Part shown: positions 1 to 12,384 of the stretch, piece by piece
Layout: every line of letters begins with the position of its first letter
Position numbering within the stretch: position 1 is the stretch's first letter
NCBI RefSeq assembly: GCF_037975245.1
Contig: NC_092574.1
Span: 20,086,213-20,150,212, forward strand
Length of the DNA: 64,000 bases
Direction of reading: 5' to 3'
Origin: Apostichopus japonicus
Lineage: Eukaryota; Echinodermata; Holothuroidea; Aspidochirotida; Stichopodidae
Made by a program: the position numbers and the translations under genes
The notes under the pieces: model-generated
Told to the model about the DNA's origin: nothing
Seen by the model: the letters and a program-made list of their open reading frames with translations, nothing else
Database searches by the model: none

Positions 1-611
<611 letters not shown>

Positions 612-1112
612 GTATGCTGTTCATAACACTATGAATATAGTTATTTTGTTGTGATCGCCGAGGAGCTTTAGTTCAAATATTTGATATGACTAACTTTTCT
701 GTACACCTTATTTGGTCCGATCAAATAATCATATTCAATATCCTTCTTTTTTCAAAGCCTAAAATCGTGAATATTTGGATAAGGTGTGAGGTTGATACAT
801 TATAATTCTTCTTCTTCTTATTATTATTATTTTTATTTGATAGATAAATATTAATTAGGCAAACCCAAAATAGCAAATCCAGAAACAACTAATTGGCTCG
901 AATGAGATTCGAAAGCAGCGACGTCAGAAAAGAAAAAAAACCCCAAACAACAACAAATCTTGCAAAGATCTATGAAACAACGGAACTATAGCCAAACTCT
1001 TAAAAAATCAATCTGTGGTGATTAAATAAGTATCCTACGAGCTAATCGATACTACTTGGAAGAAAAACCTCTTTGATTTGATTATCGAAGATAGATGGTG
1101 AACATTCTTTTA

Positions 1113-1166
1113 CCTAATCAGTCGATGATACTAGAGTTTCCTAATCAGTCGATTATACTCGAGTTT
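1113..1166. repeat. 27-bp direct tandem duplication
   Basis: Two adjacent 27-bp units beginning CCTAATCAGTCGAT differ at only two positions, so this is a recent local duplication. Confidence 0.85.
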
Positions 1167-1940
1167 CCTCATAATCTCATTTGAAAGTGATCCTTTAATC
1201 CATCTGAGGTACCGTAACCGTCATATAGACGCCAGAAAAAACTTAATTGTCTTGTATTTAACTATATTACAGCATGGAGTTGTTACGGGGGACTATAAGA
1301 GTAACCCCCACCCCATCCCCCCCCAAAAAAAACCAAAAAAAAAAACAGGGGGATCATTTCCTGGGTCTTAAAAGTCAGACGGAAGACTGCCTTGCTTATA
1401 GTGTTTATCAAATATATAGGTTTGTGATACCTCGGTTAGCAGGCCAACTATTTGTCTGTATGTATATGACTTTTTTCTTTCTTTGAGACCATGGGTGAAA
1501 ATACAGCTGGCTTCAAACTGGTTCCAGGGCTATAGAATTCACATTATTCAAGACACCAACATTGTTTTTGCTTCTTATGCCAAACGAAATTCACCCATCC
1601 TTTCACTTTAATAAAAACCTGCTAGCTAATAATTAATAATTATAATATTTACCTAATATAGGCCTACTAATTCTGGAACCTGGCCTTTCCTGGAAGGTCT
1701 TCAGTATTGGCCCAACATTTTATCACGTTACAAATTTGCTAGCATTTTTTTCAAAAGGATTTTCCTTGATTTTCTGGCTCAACTAATTATTCCCAAACAT
1801 TGAGGAGTATTGAAATAAACAATGAAATATGTTCGTGTGTGGGTAACTACGTTTACGGTGTCAGTAAAAAACAAAACAATTATTGTTGAAAATTTGAACA
1901 TGGGTGACCATTTTCTGCATGGGGTTTTGGGGGAAGAAAT

Positions 1941-2010
1941 TTAAAGTCCATTTCAGTCCTTTTCAGTCCTTTAAAGTCCTTTAAAGTCCCTTTAAGTCCA
2001 TCAAAGTCCT
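1941..2010. repeat. decamer tandem repeat, 7 copies
   Basis: Seven consecutive 10-bp units of the form TTNAAGTCCN or TTTCAGTCCT. The constant core is AGTCC and the period is exactly 10 bp throughout. Confidence 0.9.
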
Positions 2011-2748
2011 AACTTTTAAAAGTCATTTTCTTCAACACGTGTTTCTCAGTTGTTAATTCTATCTAACCGAGTAGGTCTATAAACCATTGACCTAGTCTCT
2101 AAGAAAGGCAAGTTCCAGCCCCCTCCCCCTTCCCGCGACCTCTCCATCACGAACCTTCACCTCCACATTCCGAGTGCAGTAAACGTCAGTCACCCCCTAT
2201 TGACCCCCTTTTGTTGGCACTGTTCTCTTCGCATCGCTTTTTTAATTGCCTGGCAACAAAAAGCTGAGAATGCTGCCGCTAAGAAATGTCTGAGAATCCG
2301 ACCCACATCTTCAGGGAGAAAGCCTTACATAATAATCTTACACAACATAAACAGAGATCTTTGTTGAAACGAGAAATATTTCAAGTCAAGGAAGTGAGAA
2401 GACAAGTACTTAGATTGGTGAATAGATGGTTTATGCGAGTAATGGAAAGTAATGAAGCGACAAATTACGTTACCACGATCATTCACTTCATCCTCGCTCT
2501 CCACTTCTTTTTTTTTATATTTTCATTTTAAAGAAAAGGAAAAGAATAATTTCGTGGAACTGCAGCGGAAGAGAATAGCGAAAAAGATGACGATCAGAAC
2601 GAAGGGAGAAAACAGAAAGATCGACTGGTTGTAAAACTGAGTTGTGTGACTGTGGTTATACTGACACACGCCAAAGATGTGTTGTGCATGATCTATTATG
2701 TCAGTTTGATGGTATAGTAACTGTGATCATTGATATTAGATGATAGAA

Positions 2749-2868
2749 TATATATATATATATTATGATATATATATATATATATATTATGATATATATA
2801 TATATATATTATGATATATATATATATTGAATATATATATATATATATATATGGAATATATATATATA
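2749..2868. repeat. (TA)n satellite with TTATGA spacers
   Basis: Blocks of TA dinucleotides are separated by TTATGA, giving a higher-order period of roughly 25 bp. Frames through it are artefacts. Confidence 0.9.
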
Positions 2869-3414
2869 CCGTACAACGAATCATCTGAAATCAGGGCTAT
2901 TTCTGTATGCAGCTGTAGACAGGGTGTATATTTGTGTGACGAGAACAAATCAATGGTAAGATTCATTGATGACTTATTGAACAGAACCAAGAATCAATCA
3001 CTAAGCCGCCAAGCATAACGGTGAGAGCCCCATCCCTCCCCCACCCCCACCCCCAAATATCTATCTATTTATATAAATAAATAAAAAATAGCCAACTTCT
3101 GTCAAATATATTTACCTTTCTAACTCGGCCAAGTTGCAACAACTTTCTATTCATGATACTGTTTGGACCGTACTCCATTTCTGTGAATAAATTAAATGTT
3201 GATCGTTTAAGTCCGTCGCCAACTACCTCTAAAGTCTTGCAGTAAATCTAATCAGGTTTCCATTTGAGGGCAAAAGTTGTACCTTTCATTTTTCGCTGTG
3301 ATACTTTACTATTGTTCATTTGTAAAATTTTAAAGCTTCTTTCCGTTCATCGTTGTCAGAAATAGTGTTAAGCAGGTCTTACATATTTAGGCTCATCTCT
3401 GTTAATGAACTGAT

Positions 3415-4220
3415 GAGAGGAGAGGAGAGGAGAGGAGAGGAGAGGAGAGGAGAGGAGAGGAGAGGAGAGGAGAGGAGAGGAGAGGAGAGGAGAGGAGAGG
3501 AGAGGAGAGGAGAGGAGAGGAGAGGAGAGGAGAGGAGAGGAGAGGAGAGGAGAGGAGAGGAGAGGAGAGGAGAGGAGAGGAGAGGAGAGGAGAGGAGAGG
3601 AGAGGAGAGGAGAGGAGAGGAGAGGAGAGGAGAGGAGAGGAGAGGAGAGGAGAGGAGAGGAGAGGAGAGGAGAGGAGAGGAGAGGAGAGGAGAGGAGAGG
3701 AGAGGAGAGGAGAGGAGAGGAGAGGAGAGGAGAGGAGAGGAGAGGAGAGGAGAGGAGAGGAGAGGAGAGGAGAGGAGAGGAGAGGAGAGGAGAGGAGAGG
3801 AGAGGAGAGGAGAGGAGAGGAGAGGAGAGGAGAGGAGAGGAGAGGAGAGGAGAGGAGAGGAGAGGAGAGGAGAGGAGAGGAGAGGAGAGGAGAGGAGAGG
3901 AGAGGAGAGGAGAGGAGAGGAGAGGAGAGGAGAGGAGAGGAGAGGAGAGGAGAGGAGAGGAGAGGAGAGGAGAGGAGAGGAGAGGAGAGGAGAGGAGAGG
4001 AGAGGAGAGGAGAGGAGAGGAGAGGAGAGGAGAGGAGAGGAGAGGAGAGGAGAGGAGAGGAGAGGAGAGGAGAGGAGAGGAGAGGAGAGGAGAGGAGAGG
4101 AGAGGAGAGGAGAGGAGAGGAGAGGAGAGGAGAGGAGAGGAGAGGAGAGGAGAGGAGAGGAGAGGAGAGGAGAGGAGAGGAGAGGAGAGGAGAGGAGAGG
4201 AGAGGAGAGGAGAGGAGAGG
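3415..4220. repeat. (GAGAG)n pentamer array, about 161 copies
   Basis: A pentanucleotide array of about 806 bp runs without any visible substitution or indel. One strand is pure purine and the other pure pyrimidine. Because 5 is not a multiple of 3, five-residue repeat frames (such as Gly-Glu-Glu-Arg-Arg) stay open on both strands; these are not genes. Confidence 0.98.
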
Positions 4221-4221
4221 A

Positions 4222-4600
4222 AGAAGTCTCTCTCTTTCCATTTCATGAATATCCAGTAGAAATCGTTAGAGGAATGGGAATGGGAAATGTTGCCATGGTA
4301 ACACTTTATGCTGCCTGAGGCTTATCTAGTGCTTCAATTTCTTTCTCGATTTGAAATCCAGTCAAAATTGGATAGAGATCCTCATGAAGTTGACTTGCTC
4401 TAGCCAATTTCAGGCTAAAGCCCGTTTATTGTTTTCTTCAGGACTCATTCGGTTGATCTCCTCTGTTTCTGTAACGGCTATGTGGACTGGGGTCATCTGA
4501 TCCTCTATAAGTGTTAATTTTAAAGTAGTCTTTTATCGGGGTAAATTAATGTTTTAGGCAATGATCAGGGTTAATTCACTAATAAATATAGTATTGCATG
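4222..4600. other. intergenic, nothing recognised
   Basis: Unique-looking sequence between the pentamer array and the left end of the nested DNA transposon. No coding signal seen. Confidence 0.5.
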
Positions 4601-5082
4601 CAGGGGCGTATCCAGGATTTTCCAATAGGGGGGGCGCCAGGCATGAATGATCGCCGTCCTGGGGGTGGGTCTAAGGGGAGGGGTGTACAATTTTTGCTTT
4701 CAAAGAAGGGCTGAAATGCAAAATGGTGTTATATGCATTGGCGGCGATCCGTACTTCTGAGTGGGGGGGGGGGGGGGATATGACCTTGTTGACTATCTAA
4801 GCGTAGCGCCACCATGAGTTGGCGCGAAGCGTACAAGAAAATTTTGGGATTAACAAACCCTCTAGATGGCCGGAAACGGCACTTCCCGACGTTTCCAAGC
4901 GGCATATACCCAACTTTAAAATAGGGATGTCATGTCCGAAATATCTCATAATCAGGATCCAAAATACTTTTTTTTAAATTTCGGGTGTTATTTTGGGAAA
5001 ATTGCAACGTTAGAATGTTCGAGAGCTCTGTTATATTATTCGATGAAGAAAATGGCCTCATGCAGGCTATTATAGGCCTATA

Positions 5083-7083
5083 TGTCACCCACAAAAAGAA
5101 TGCAAGTGGCAATGCGACACATTCGCCTAGCGGCTATCCAAAATCAAAATGCAATGTAAAAAAGAAATACTCCAACCAACTAATGATGCAGAACAAGTTT
5201 TATAAATTCAACTTCTTAAGTGAATAGGTATTTATTGAGGAGGAACTTTCTCCTTAAAATAATAAAAAAAAGGAACATGCAAAATAAAGGTTACAGCGTC
5301 CTGTAATACTGCTTAGGAACACGTAGGACTCCTGAATACTTAGAGATAACAGATTGCTTTGGCGCAATCTTTACCAGAGGATAACATATACTAGATTTAG
5401 CTTAACTACTGAAAAGGTTAAGACTTTCCAAAGTTTTGATACCCCTGGATCTTTTTCAATTGCGAGAGAGCAAACTGGCACGTATAAATTTAGTCTTAAT
5501 ATGTATTAATTGGATATTCTTTTCTCTATAAAAGAATGAGATTACCTCTTCTAGTCTGAAGAGCTTTCCCCCCTTTACATCATGAAATTCTGATTTAACA
5601 TTTATCTTAAAAAAAAAATGAGTTCTGAGTTGTCACTATGACGAATATTGCCTAAAGGTGTTGACAATACTTGTTGACACGTGGTTGCTGATATCAGGTT
5701 GTGGTAGGTGTTATAGTCGGTGATAAAACTATCCTCAGAAGCTTCCGGTCTTCGACCCAATGTGAGAGGAAAGTGGCACTGTATCGGAACAAAATACACA
5801 ATCAGATTCTCTGATAATACTTTGTCCAAATACAATATACTAAATATGTTGCATAAATTTATAATACAAAATTTGTAACAATAAGCCATATATGAATCTT
5901 GAACAAAGTTTAGTTTGTTCCACATACAAACAAAAAATTGGTTAAACTCAAACATATATACATTCCTACTCCAAAGCTATGGTGAGCACATCATAACTCT
6001 CCTTTATGCACACTAACCTCATGTTCACTCCACTAAACATATAACCCCTCTCTGCCAAAATCACTTGAATTAATTTGTAATGCTATAAAAGTTACCATCA
6101 CTATTACAATCATAGCAAACATCCACTTTCTTAAGGAAAGTCAATTAAGGCGTGACTTTTACTATCCAACACAATGAAAAATTACTACACAAAATTAAAC
6201 TGACTTTTGTATGCATATTCACCTCCAAAAGTATACAAACTTTAAAGTGATTGCATCCTAAATATTACATATACAGAACAGATTAATATAACAAGTTTCT
6301 ACTTACAATGGTTCCAGTTCTTAAACTGTCAGACGAGCTCTGCAATACAGCTTTACTTTATCCGGTCAGGTGATGTACTTCCATCCCAACTCTGCCGACA
6401 AGCTGCCCTATCCAGAACACTAAATATTGTGTGATACTGGAATCTCCAGGGAAAAATTGTGTTTCAAGCTTTCACAGTTAAATGCCAGATATTAATTAAA
6501 GTATGCCAGCCCAGGCTTCAATACAGGTATCCTATATATAGGATCCTGTGCCCCATGATATGAAAATCACAATATTGTAGCTCCGTCTTTTTCAGCTAAG
6601 AGATATAGCAGGACTCAATCCGATGATGGTATTTTGGAGAGTGAATAAAAATCTTATCCAACACTCACTTCACTGGCTGGATGTGATGTCACACATAATT
6701 ACTAGTGTATCAATTTGCATAACTTGGCAATACAATACATTGTCATCTTGACTATGTCCTGCCCTGGTAGGTTTCTTTTGTGTGCACTAGCTATGCTATG
6801 CTACCCTGTACCTTTGTATTATTATACTATGCCCTGACCTGGTGATGTTTCTTTTGTATACATACTCAATTATGCTACCTTGTATTTTTGTAGTGAATAG
6901 AGGGATTAGGGTTTATGTAAATTGTCCTACATCCTTGGATACTACTTTCCAACATCAACAACAACCAGCATTGACTAAAGTAAAAGTTATTAAAAAAAAA
7001 CTTTCTAAAATAAACAGCTGACAGATTGACTTCTTCTGTCATACAAATACAAATTAACTAAATTATACTATTCTAATGTGACA
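5083..7083 (-). repeat. 3' LTR (2,001 bp) of the Gmr1-like element
   Basis: It has the same length as the other LTR, at a constant offset of 7,302 bp. On the minus strand an AATAAA (5231-5236) lies about 150 bp before the LTR end and could serve as the polyadenylation signal. The TATA-type palindrome recurs at 6529-6544. Confidence 0.95.
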
Positions 7084-7088
7084 ATTAA

Positions 7089-7099
7089 CTCCCTCCTTT
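7089..7099 (-). other. polypurine tract next to the 3' LTR
   Basis: The minus-strand purine run AAAGGAGGGAG lies five bases before the start of the 3' LTR, which is the standard position for plus-strand priming in LTR elements. Confidence 0.7.
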
Positions 7100-7247
7100 A
7101 ATAAAATGTGTCTAACACATTTATACACATCTCACATTAGGATATTTGTTTCAGCCTATCCTGCACTGAAATCTCCTTCAATTTCCTCTGCTTCTCCCTA
7201 AGCTCCCTGAAATCACACATTTCCATACACTATTGGAAATGAATTTC

Positions 7248-10200
7248 TTACAGCTCTTTGCTGATGAAGGATAAGAAATTGGCTTGCATTATTTCTGTAC
7301 TTCTACTCAAGTAGTCAGCCCCTACATTATTGGCTCCCTTTATCACTTGGATGCGGTAACGATATGGCTGTAATGCCAGTGCCCACCTCATTATCCTTCC
7401 ATTTGCCACTTTCGACTTCCGAATGCATGTCAATGGCTGATGGTCTGTCTCTATTACAAATTCCTTGCCATAGAGATATGGCTCAAACTTGAGTACAGCC
7501 CAGACTACGGCCAAGCATTCTCTCTCCATCACTGAGTATCTCATTTGACTCTTGTTCAGCTTTTTGCTAGCATAGGCTACTGGAAATTTTTCACCTGCAA
7601 ACTCCTGAAGAAGGATCGCACCAACTCCTGTATCCGAAGCGTCTGTCCGAAGTGTGAATTCCCTGTGGAGGTCGGGGAGCTGAAGAATCGGTGAGCTTGC
7701 AAGCTTACTCTTCAGTGTTTGGAACGCCTGTTCCTGGCTCTCGCCCCATCTAATCACGTTTGGTTCCCCTTTCTTCGTACAGTTAGTCAGTGGTACTGCC
7801 ACGGCTGCGAAGTTTGGTACAAACTTCCTGTAGTAACCTACCAACCCTAAGAATGATCTCACTTGAGTCTTTGTAGTTGGTCTCTCTGCTTGCTGAATGG
7901 CTTTAATTTTGTCAGGTTTGGGTTTTACTCTACCTTCTCCTATAATATGTCCTAAAAATTCCACCTCATTGTACCCAATGAAACATTTTGTAGGTCTAGC
8001 CGTCAAGTTGGCTTTCTTGATTCTTGTGAAGACTTCTTTTACTCTCTGGAGATGTTCCTCCCATGTCTGAGTGTGTATCAGGATATCATCTACATAACTA
8101 TGGACATTCTCAATTCCTTTAAGAAGCTTCCTCATCACTCTGTTGAATGTAGCACCAGAATTCACAAGACCAAATGGCATCATATTGAACTCGTATAACC
8201 CATCATGAGTCACAAATGCTGTTAATGGCTTCGACTCTTTTGCCATTGGGATTTGCCAGTAACCTTTGCTCAGATCGATTTTACTGAAGTAGCAATCCTT
8301 GGATAACTTTGCAAAAATCTCTTCCTGGTCTGGAACAGGCTCAGCATCAAACTCCGTGATCATGTTAATTTTGCGTGTGTCGCAACAGGCCCTCAAAGAT
8401 CCATCCGGCTTCTTTAATGCTACCAACGGACAAGCGTATGGACTTTTGCTGTGCGATATTACGCCCATCCTCAGCATACTTTGGATCTCCTTGCGGATAT
8501 CATCTCGAAGAGCATGTGGTATTGGATAAGGTTTACTCCTTATAGGTGTTGTATCGCTGACTTTGATGACATGTTCACCGAGCTTTGTCTTCCCCGGTAG
8601 GTCAGTCAAACTGTCTTCAAACTCTGTCAATATTTGTTGTACCTGTTGAGTTTTTGTTTTTCCTAATTGTCCGCTGATATTCACATCAGTACTTCGCTCC
8701 TTCTGAAACATAGGTGGAAGATGTATAAGATCATCTGTGGAAAATGATTTGAGTTCAGATATACCAGATTCCTCTTGTGGTTCATCTTCTAGAACCGATG
8801 TGCAGACAACTTCATACATACTTTGTATTGGCATCTCGAACATAGTAGCTGCCACTTCACGTCTGTTATATTTCTTTAGCAGGTTGGCGTGAAATGTTTT
8901 GACCCTATGGCCAAAGTCTATTTTGTAGTTCATTGTACCAACTTTCTCCACTATTGGAAATGGTCCCTTCCACTGCATAAGTAGCTTGTTCTTATCAGTG
9001 GGGAGAAGGAGGAGGACTTCTTCTCCTACTTTCATGTTTCTTACTCTTGCTTTCTTGTTGTAGTACGTTTTGTACCTTTGTCTAGACTTCTTGAGCTCCT
9101 CACGTGCTAGTTGACATGTTTGCTCCAAACGTTCCTGTAAGTCCAACACGTACTGGTACACAGTCTTCGTCTCACTTACTTCTGATTCGCCGGTCCATAA
9201 TTCCTTAAGAATCCGCATAGGACCACGCACGGTCCGCCCATATAGCAGTTCAAATGGCGAGAAGCCTGTGCTTTCCTGTGGCGTTTCCCTGTACGCAAAC
9301 AGTAGGGGATCTATATATCTGTCCCAATCTTTAGGCCTTTCATCGCACATCTTCTTTAACATTGCTTTCAATGTGCCATTAAATTTCTCTACCAACCCAT
9401 TGCACATGGCATGGTACGGAGTCGTGGTTAATCGGCGAATTGACAATAATCGGCTAACTTCTTTCATGACGCCAGAGACAAACTGAGATCCTTGGTCAGT
9501 TAATACTTCTTTTGGGAAGCCTAATCTTGAATAAATTCCAAGGAGTTCCTCAGCTACTGACTCAGCTTCAATGGTTTTCATTGGTACTGCTTCTGGGTAT
9601 CTAGTTGCGTAGTCAACTAAAACCAATATGTATCGATGTCCACGCTCTGTGGCTGGCTTGATCGGTCCTACTAAGTCTACTGCTACCCTTTGAAATGGTT
9701 CTTCAATCAGCGGCATACTTCCTAATGGTACTTTAGTAACACGACCTTTAGGGAGGGTTCTTTGGCATACATCACACGACTGACAATACCTGGTAACGTC
9801 TGCTTGCATTCCAGGCCATGTAAAGTCACTCATTACTTTATCACGCGTCTTTTTGGATCCTTGATGACCCCCTAGAATCGATTCGTGTGCTACCTTTAAT
9901 ACATGATCTCTGTAGTCAACTGGAACTACCACCTGCCTAAATCTGTTTCCAAATTCCACTCGAGGAGAACTAAATTCTCTGTAGAGAATGCCACTGGACT
10001 TCACATATTTATGAGTACTCCCATTTTTACTCACTTTATCATCTCCTGTTTCGGCTAACTGTCTGATTTTTTCCAAGGTGGGGTCCTGTTGTTGCTTTTC
10101 ACGTAGCATGTCTGCAGTAACCTCTTCACCAATCGGGGACGATACCTTTAACTTTTTAAAGGGCTTCTCTTTTGCTTTGCTCTGACTCCTTGTCTGTGCT

Positions 10201-11936
10201 GCGGCAACTGTATTTGGGTCATCATCATTCCTTATTGCCATAGGCTTGGTTACATTTGGTGGTGGTTGTACTGGTTGATCCTGTGTCTGTGACTCTTCCC
10301 AATTCGGGTCTGGATTGGTAGGTTCTCGTACACCTGGGACATTCCCTAGAATTAAATCATAGACTGGATCATTCATACACAAGGCCGAAACTGAACCTGA
10401 GAAGTATGGAGTATCCACGAGTATGTTGGCAACGGGATATTGTCGTACCGTACCGTCAATCAGGATGCAAGTTTTAACGTCACCTGTCATTTGGCTGGGC
10501 TTGACGTACTGAGATCTTACAACTACACCACTGCATCCACTGTCCCGTAATACTTTAACACTTTGATTCCCTATCTTACCCATTTGAACAGGCATCGACG
10601 ATAAATTCTGATCTTTACATGCGGCTGTAACTTGAGTCAATACAGTTAACTTGTGACCACAATCTAATGTGAAGAATCCCTTCTTACTTGCTTGGAATAG
10701 ATGAGGATCTGGCTTTACCATCATGAATGCCCCAATGTCTGTACATGCACCGCCAGTTTCCTTTTTGTCTGGAAGGTTCTGTTCGGTCAAAGTTGAGGCG
10801 CGTTTCTCCATCATGTCACTAAATACATCTGTCATAAGAGCCATGGTTTGCATTCGCTTTGTCCTACAGTCTCTTGCAAAGTGGCCTGGTTTATCACAAA
10901 TATAGCATTTCCTGGGTTCACTTCTCTGCCCAGAATACGTTTTCCCTTTCTGATTTTGTTGCTGGAACTTCTGATTGTGATTGTGGAATCTTCCGTTGTT
11001 ACGATTCTGGTTCCTCGTGGAATTACTGTTTTGAGTACTTCTACTATTCTTGGAGTGACCAGGATACCAACCTCCATGTGCTTCTACATATTGATCGGTA
11101 AATTCACCCATTGTTGTGATGTTCTTCGGCTTTCTTTCTTTCAGAAATGTTTCCAAATCTTTGCTACATGAGTTCAAGAACTGCTCTCTCAATATTATGT
11201 CTTGGAGTTGTTCATAAGTAGTTACTTCCTCTAATTCCATCCATCTATGGAGATAATTCTTTAATTTTGTGACATACTTGGTTCCTGTATCTTCATGTGC
11301 AGGTCTAATATCACGAAATTTCTTCCTAAAACCATCGGCTGTAAGGTGGTATGCACGTAATAAGGCTTGCTTTACCTTGTCGTAATCTTTGGAATCCTCA
11401 AGTGAAAGTGATGAATATTCAAACAATCCACAACCTTGAATAAGTGCTGAAAGACTTGTGGCCCATACAGTATCCCTATCCCAACCTTGCAATGTGGCAT
11501 AACGTTCAAATCTATTGATATATGCATCAATGTCGTCTTTCTCTTGGTTGAATGGTGGCAGTTTAGGTGGTCTACTTCTTGCTGCACTACCATTACCATG
11601 ATAACCTCCATTGCCTATCTGTGCTTGTGCCTCAGCTTGGGCTTGCTTTGCTTCTTCTATCTTGAGTTGTATTTCTAACTGCTTTGCCTTTTCTCTTTCT
11701 ATCTTTTCTTGTCTCTGCCTATCTTCTTCTTGTTCGTGTGCATCAATCGCCCTTTGCTTAGCTCTTCGATCTCTTTCTTCATCTCGTTCTTGCTTAAGCT
11801 TGTCCCTTTCATCATCTAAGAATTGTTTTAGTTCTACACCTTTGAGACCTAACTTTTCTCCGATTGACACAAGTTTTTCTAACTCTAGTTGACTAGTCAT
11901 GACTAATGTATAACAATGACAATGTATTGAAACCAA
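7248..11936 (-). CDS. Gmr1-like gag-pol polyprotein (integrase before RT)
   Basis: One frame of 1,562 residues with no frameshift. In order: a charged coiled coil (about 35-105); a capsid region (about 125-290); a CCHC zinc knuckle (344-357); an aspartic protease with DSG at 465-467 and a later ILG; an integrase with the His/Cys zinc site (684-724), catalytic Asp754, Asp814 and Glu850 (D-D-35-E) and a GPF module near 991; then reverse transcriptase with YVDD at 1281-1284; then RNase H with TDAS at 1431-1434. Most Ty3/gypsy elements have RT before integrase; this reversed order marks the Gmr1-like group. There is no chromodomain and no env. A more typical gag start is the Met at 11900 (residue 13). 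All catalytic residues inspected are present, so the element may be active. Confidence 0.95.
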   Translation of the reverse strand: MVSIHCHCYTLVMTSQLELEKLVSIGEKLGLKGVELKQFLDDERDKLKQERDEERDRRAKQRAIDAHEQEEDRQRQEKIEREKAKQLEIQLKIEEAKQAQAEAQAQIGNGGYHGNGSAARSRPPKLPPFNQEKDDIDAYINRFERYATLQGWDRDTVWATSLSALIQGCGLFEYSSLSLEDSKDYDKVKQALLRAYHLTADGFRKKFRDIRPAHEDTGTKYVTKLKNYLHRWMELEEVTTYEQLQDIILREQFLNSCSKDLETFLKERKPKNITTMGEFTDQYVEAHGGWYPGHSKNSRSTQNSNSTRNQNRNNGRFHNHNQKFQQQNQKGKTYSGQRSEPRKCYICDKPGHFARDCRTKRMQTMALMTDVFSDMMEKRASTLTEQNLPDKKETGGACTDIGAFMMVKPDPHLFQASKKGFFTLDCGHKLTVLTQVTAACKDQNLSSMPVQMGKIGNQSVKVLRDSGCSGVVVRSQYVKPSQMTGDVKTCILIDGTVRQYPVANILVDTPYFSGSVSALCMNDPVYDLILGNVPGVREPTNPDPNWEESQTQDQPVQPPPNVTKPMAIRNDDDPNTVAAAQTRSQSKAKEKPFKKLKVSSPIGEEVTADMLREKQQQDPTLEKIRQLAETGDDKVSKNGSTHKYVKSSGILYREFSSPRVEFGNRFRQVVVPVDYRDHVLKVAHESILGGHQGSKKTRDKVMSDFTWPGMQADVTRYCQSCDVCQRTLPKGRVTKVPLGSMPLIEEPFQRVAVDLVGPIKPATERGHRYILVLVDYATRYPEAVPMKTIEAESVAEELLGIYSRLGFPKEVLTDQGSQFVSGVMKEVSRLLSIRRLTTTPYHAMCNGLVEKFNGTLKAMLKKMCDERPKDWDRYIDPLLFAYRETPQESTGFSPFELLYGRTVRGPMRILKELWTGESEVSETKTVYQYVLDLQERLEQTCQLAREELKKSRQRYKTYYNKKARVRNMKVGEEVLLLLPTDKNKLLMQWKGPFPIVEKVGTMNYKIDFGHRVKTFHANLLKKYNRREVAATMFEMPIQSMYEVVCTSVLEDEPQEESGISELKSFSTDDLIHLPPMFQKERSTDVNISGQLGKTKTQQVQQILTEFEDSLTDLPGKTKLGEHVIKVSDTTPIRSKPYPIPHALRDDIRKEIQSMLRMGVISHSKSPYACPLVALKKPDGSLRACCDTRKINMITEFDAEPVPDQEEIFAKLSKDCYFSKIDLSKGYWQIPMAKESKPLTAFVTHDGLYEFNMMPFGLVNSGATFNRVMRKLLKGIENVHSYVDDILIHTQTWEEHLQRVKEVFTRIKKANLTARPTKCFIGYNEVEFLGHIIGEGRVKPKPDKIKAIQQAERPTTKTQVRSFLGLVGYYRKFVPNFAAVAVPLTNCTKKGEPNVIRWGESQEQAFQTLKSKLASSPILQLPDLHREFTLRTDASDTGVGAILLQEFAGEKFPVAYASKKLNKSQMRYSVMERECLAVVWAVLKFEPYLYGKEFVIETDHQPLTCIRKSKVANGRIMRWALALQPYRYRIQVIKGANNVGADYLSRSTEIMQANFLSFISKEL

Positions 11937-12360
11937 TTACTGATGCCTGCAGTTTAGTTTAGAGTGCGCGCAATTTATAGTTACATCCGACAACAATGTA
12001 ATTTCATATCATAGGTAACACAGTTGTACGATTAAACAACAATGATACACTAATTGTGTAAGTGGATTTCACGTCTGGCATAAAACATGTAAAATACAAA
12101 ACACAATTAACTACTTGCCAACCAACATTACATTAGATGTTGCTTCAGTTCTTGTCGGGACCGCCAGTAAGACGCTAGAATGGAAGTACACGGGTAGACC
12201 GACCAAATAAGAGCTGCTCTTGCGGAATTCGTCTGCGAATACAAGTAAATACAAACAATTAATATACATATAATTCACAGGTTGAATTTTATGACACCAA
12301 CCAGTTATGTATTTTTCACTTCTGTCAAAGAAAATGCTTATGCTTAAATCTTGGATAGAA

Positions 12361-12378
12361 TTCCCGGATAGGCCCCCA
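12361..12378 (-). other. candidate primer-binding site
   Basis: On the minus strand, six bases after the 5' LTR, TGGGGGCCTATCCGGGAA begins with TGG, the complement of a tRNA CCA end. Its complement fits a tRNA 3' end: CCA, a seven-base acceptor strand, then the T-stem CCCGG. The matching tRNA was not identified. Confidence 0.5.
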
Positions 12379-12384
12379 TTTAAT

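Larger units (their letters stand above)
612..2748. other. intergenic DNA, no gene recognised
   Basis: Short frames here (for example near 1274-1486 and 2286-2634) are low-complexity and show no family resemblance. Two small tandem repeats inside are listed separately. Confidence 0.45.

Noticed and set aside
3415-4220. CRISPR-like regular array
   Set aside because: There are no unique spacers, the unit is 5 bp, and the genome is animal.
3353-4318. 321-codon frame with a five-residue Gly-Glu-Glu-Arg-Arg repeat, plus Ser-Pro-Leu-Leu-Ser frames on the other strand
   Set aside because: A pure pentamer array stays open in several frames; there is no unique coding sequence around it.
5602-5955. 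117-codon frame, identical at 12904-13257
   Set aside because: It lies inside both LTRs and resembles no protein; the second copy is explained by LTR duplication.
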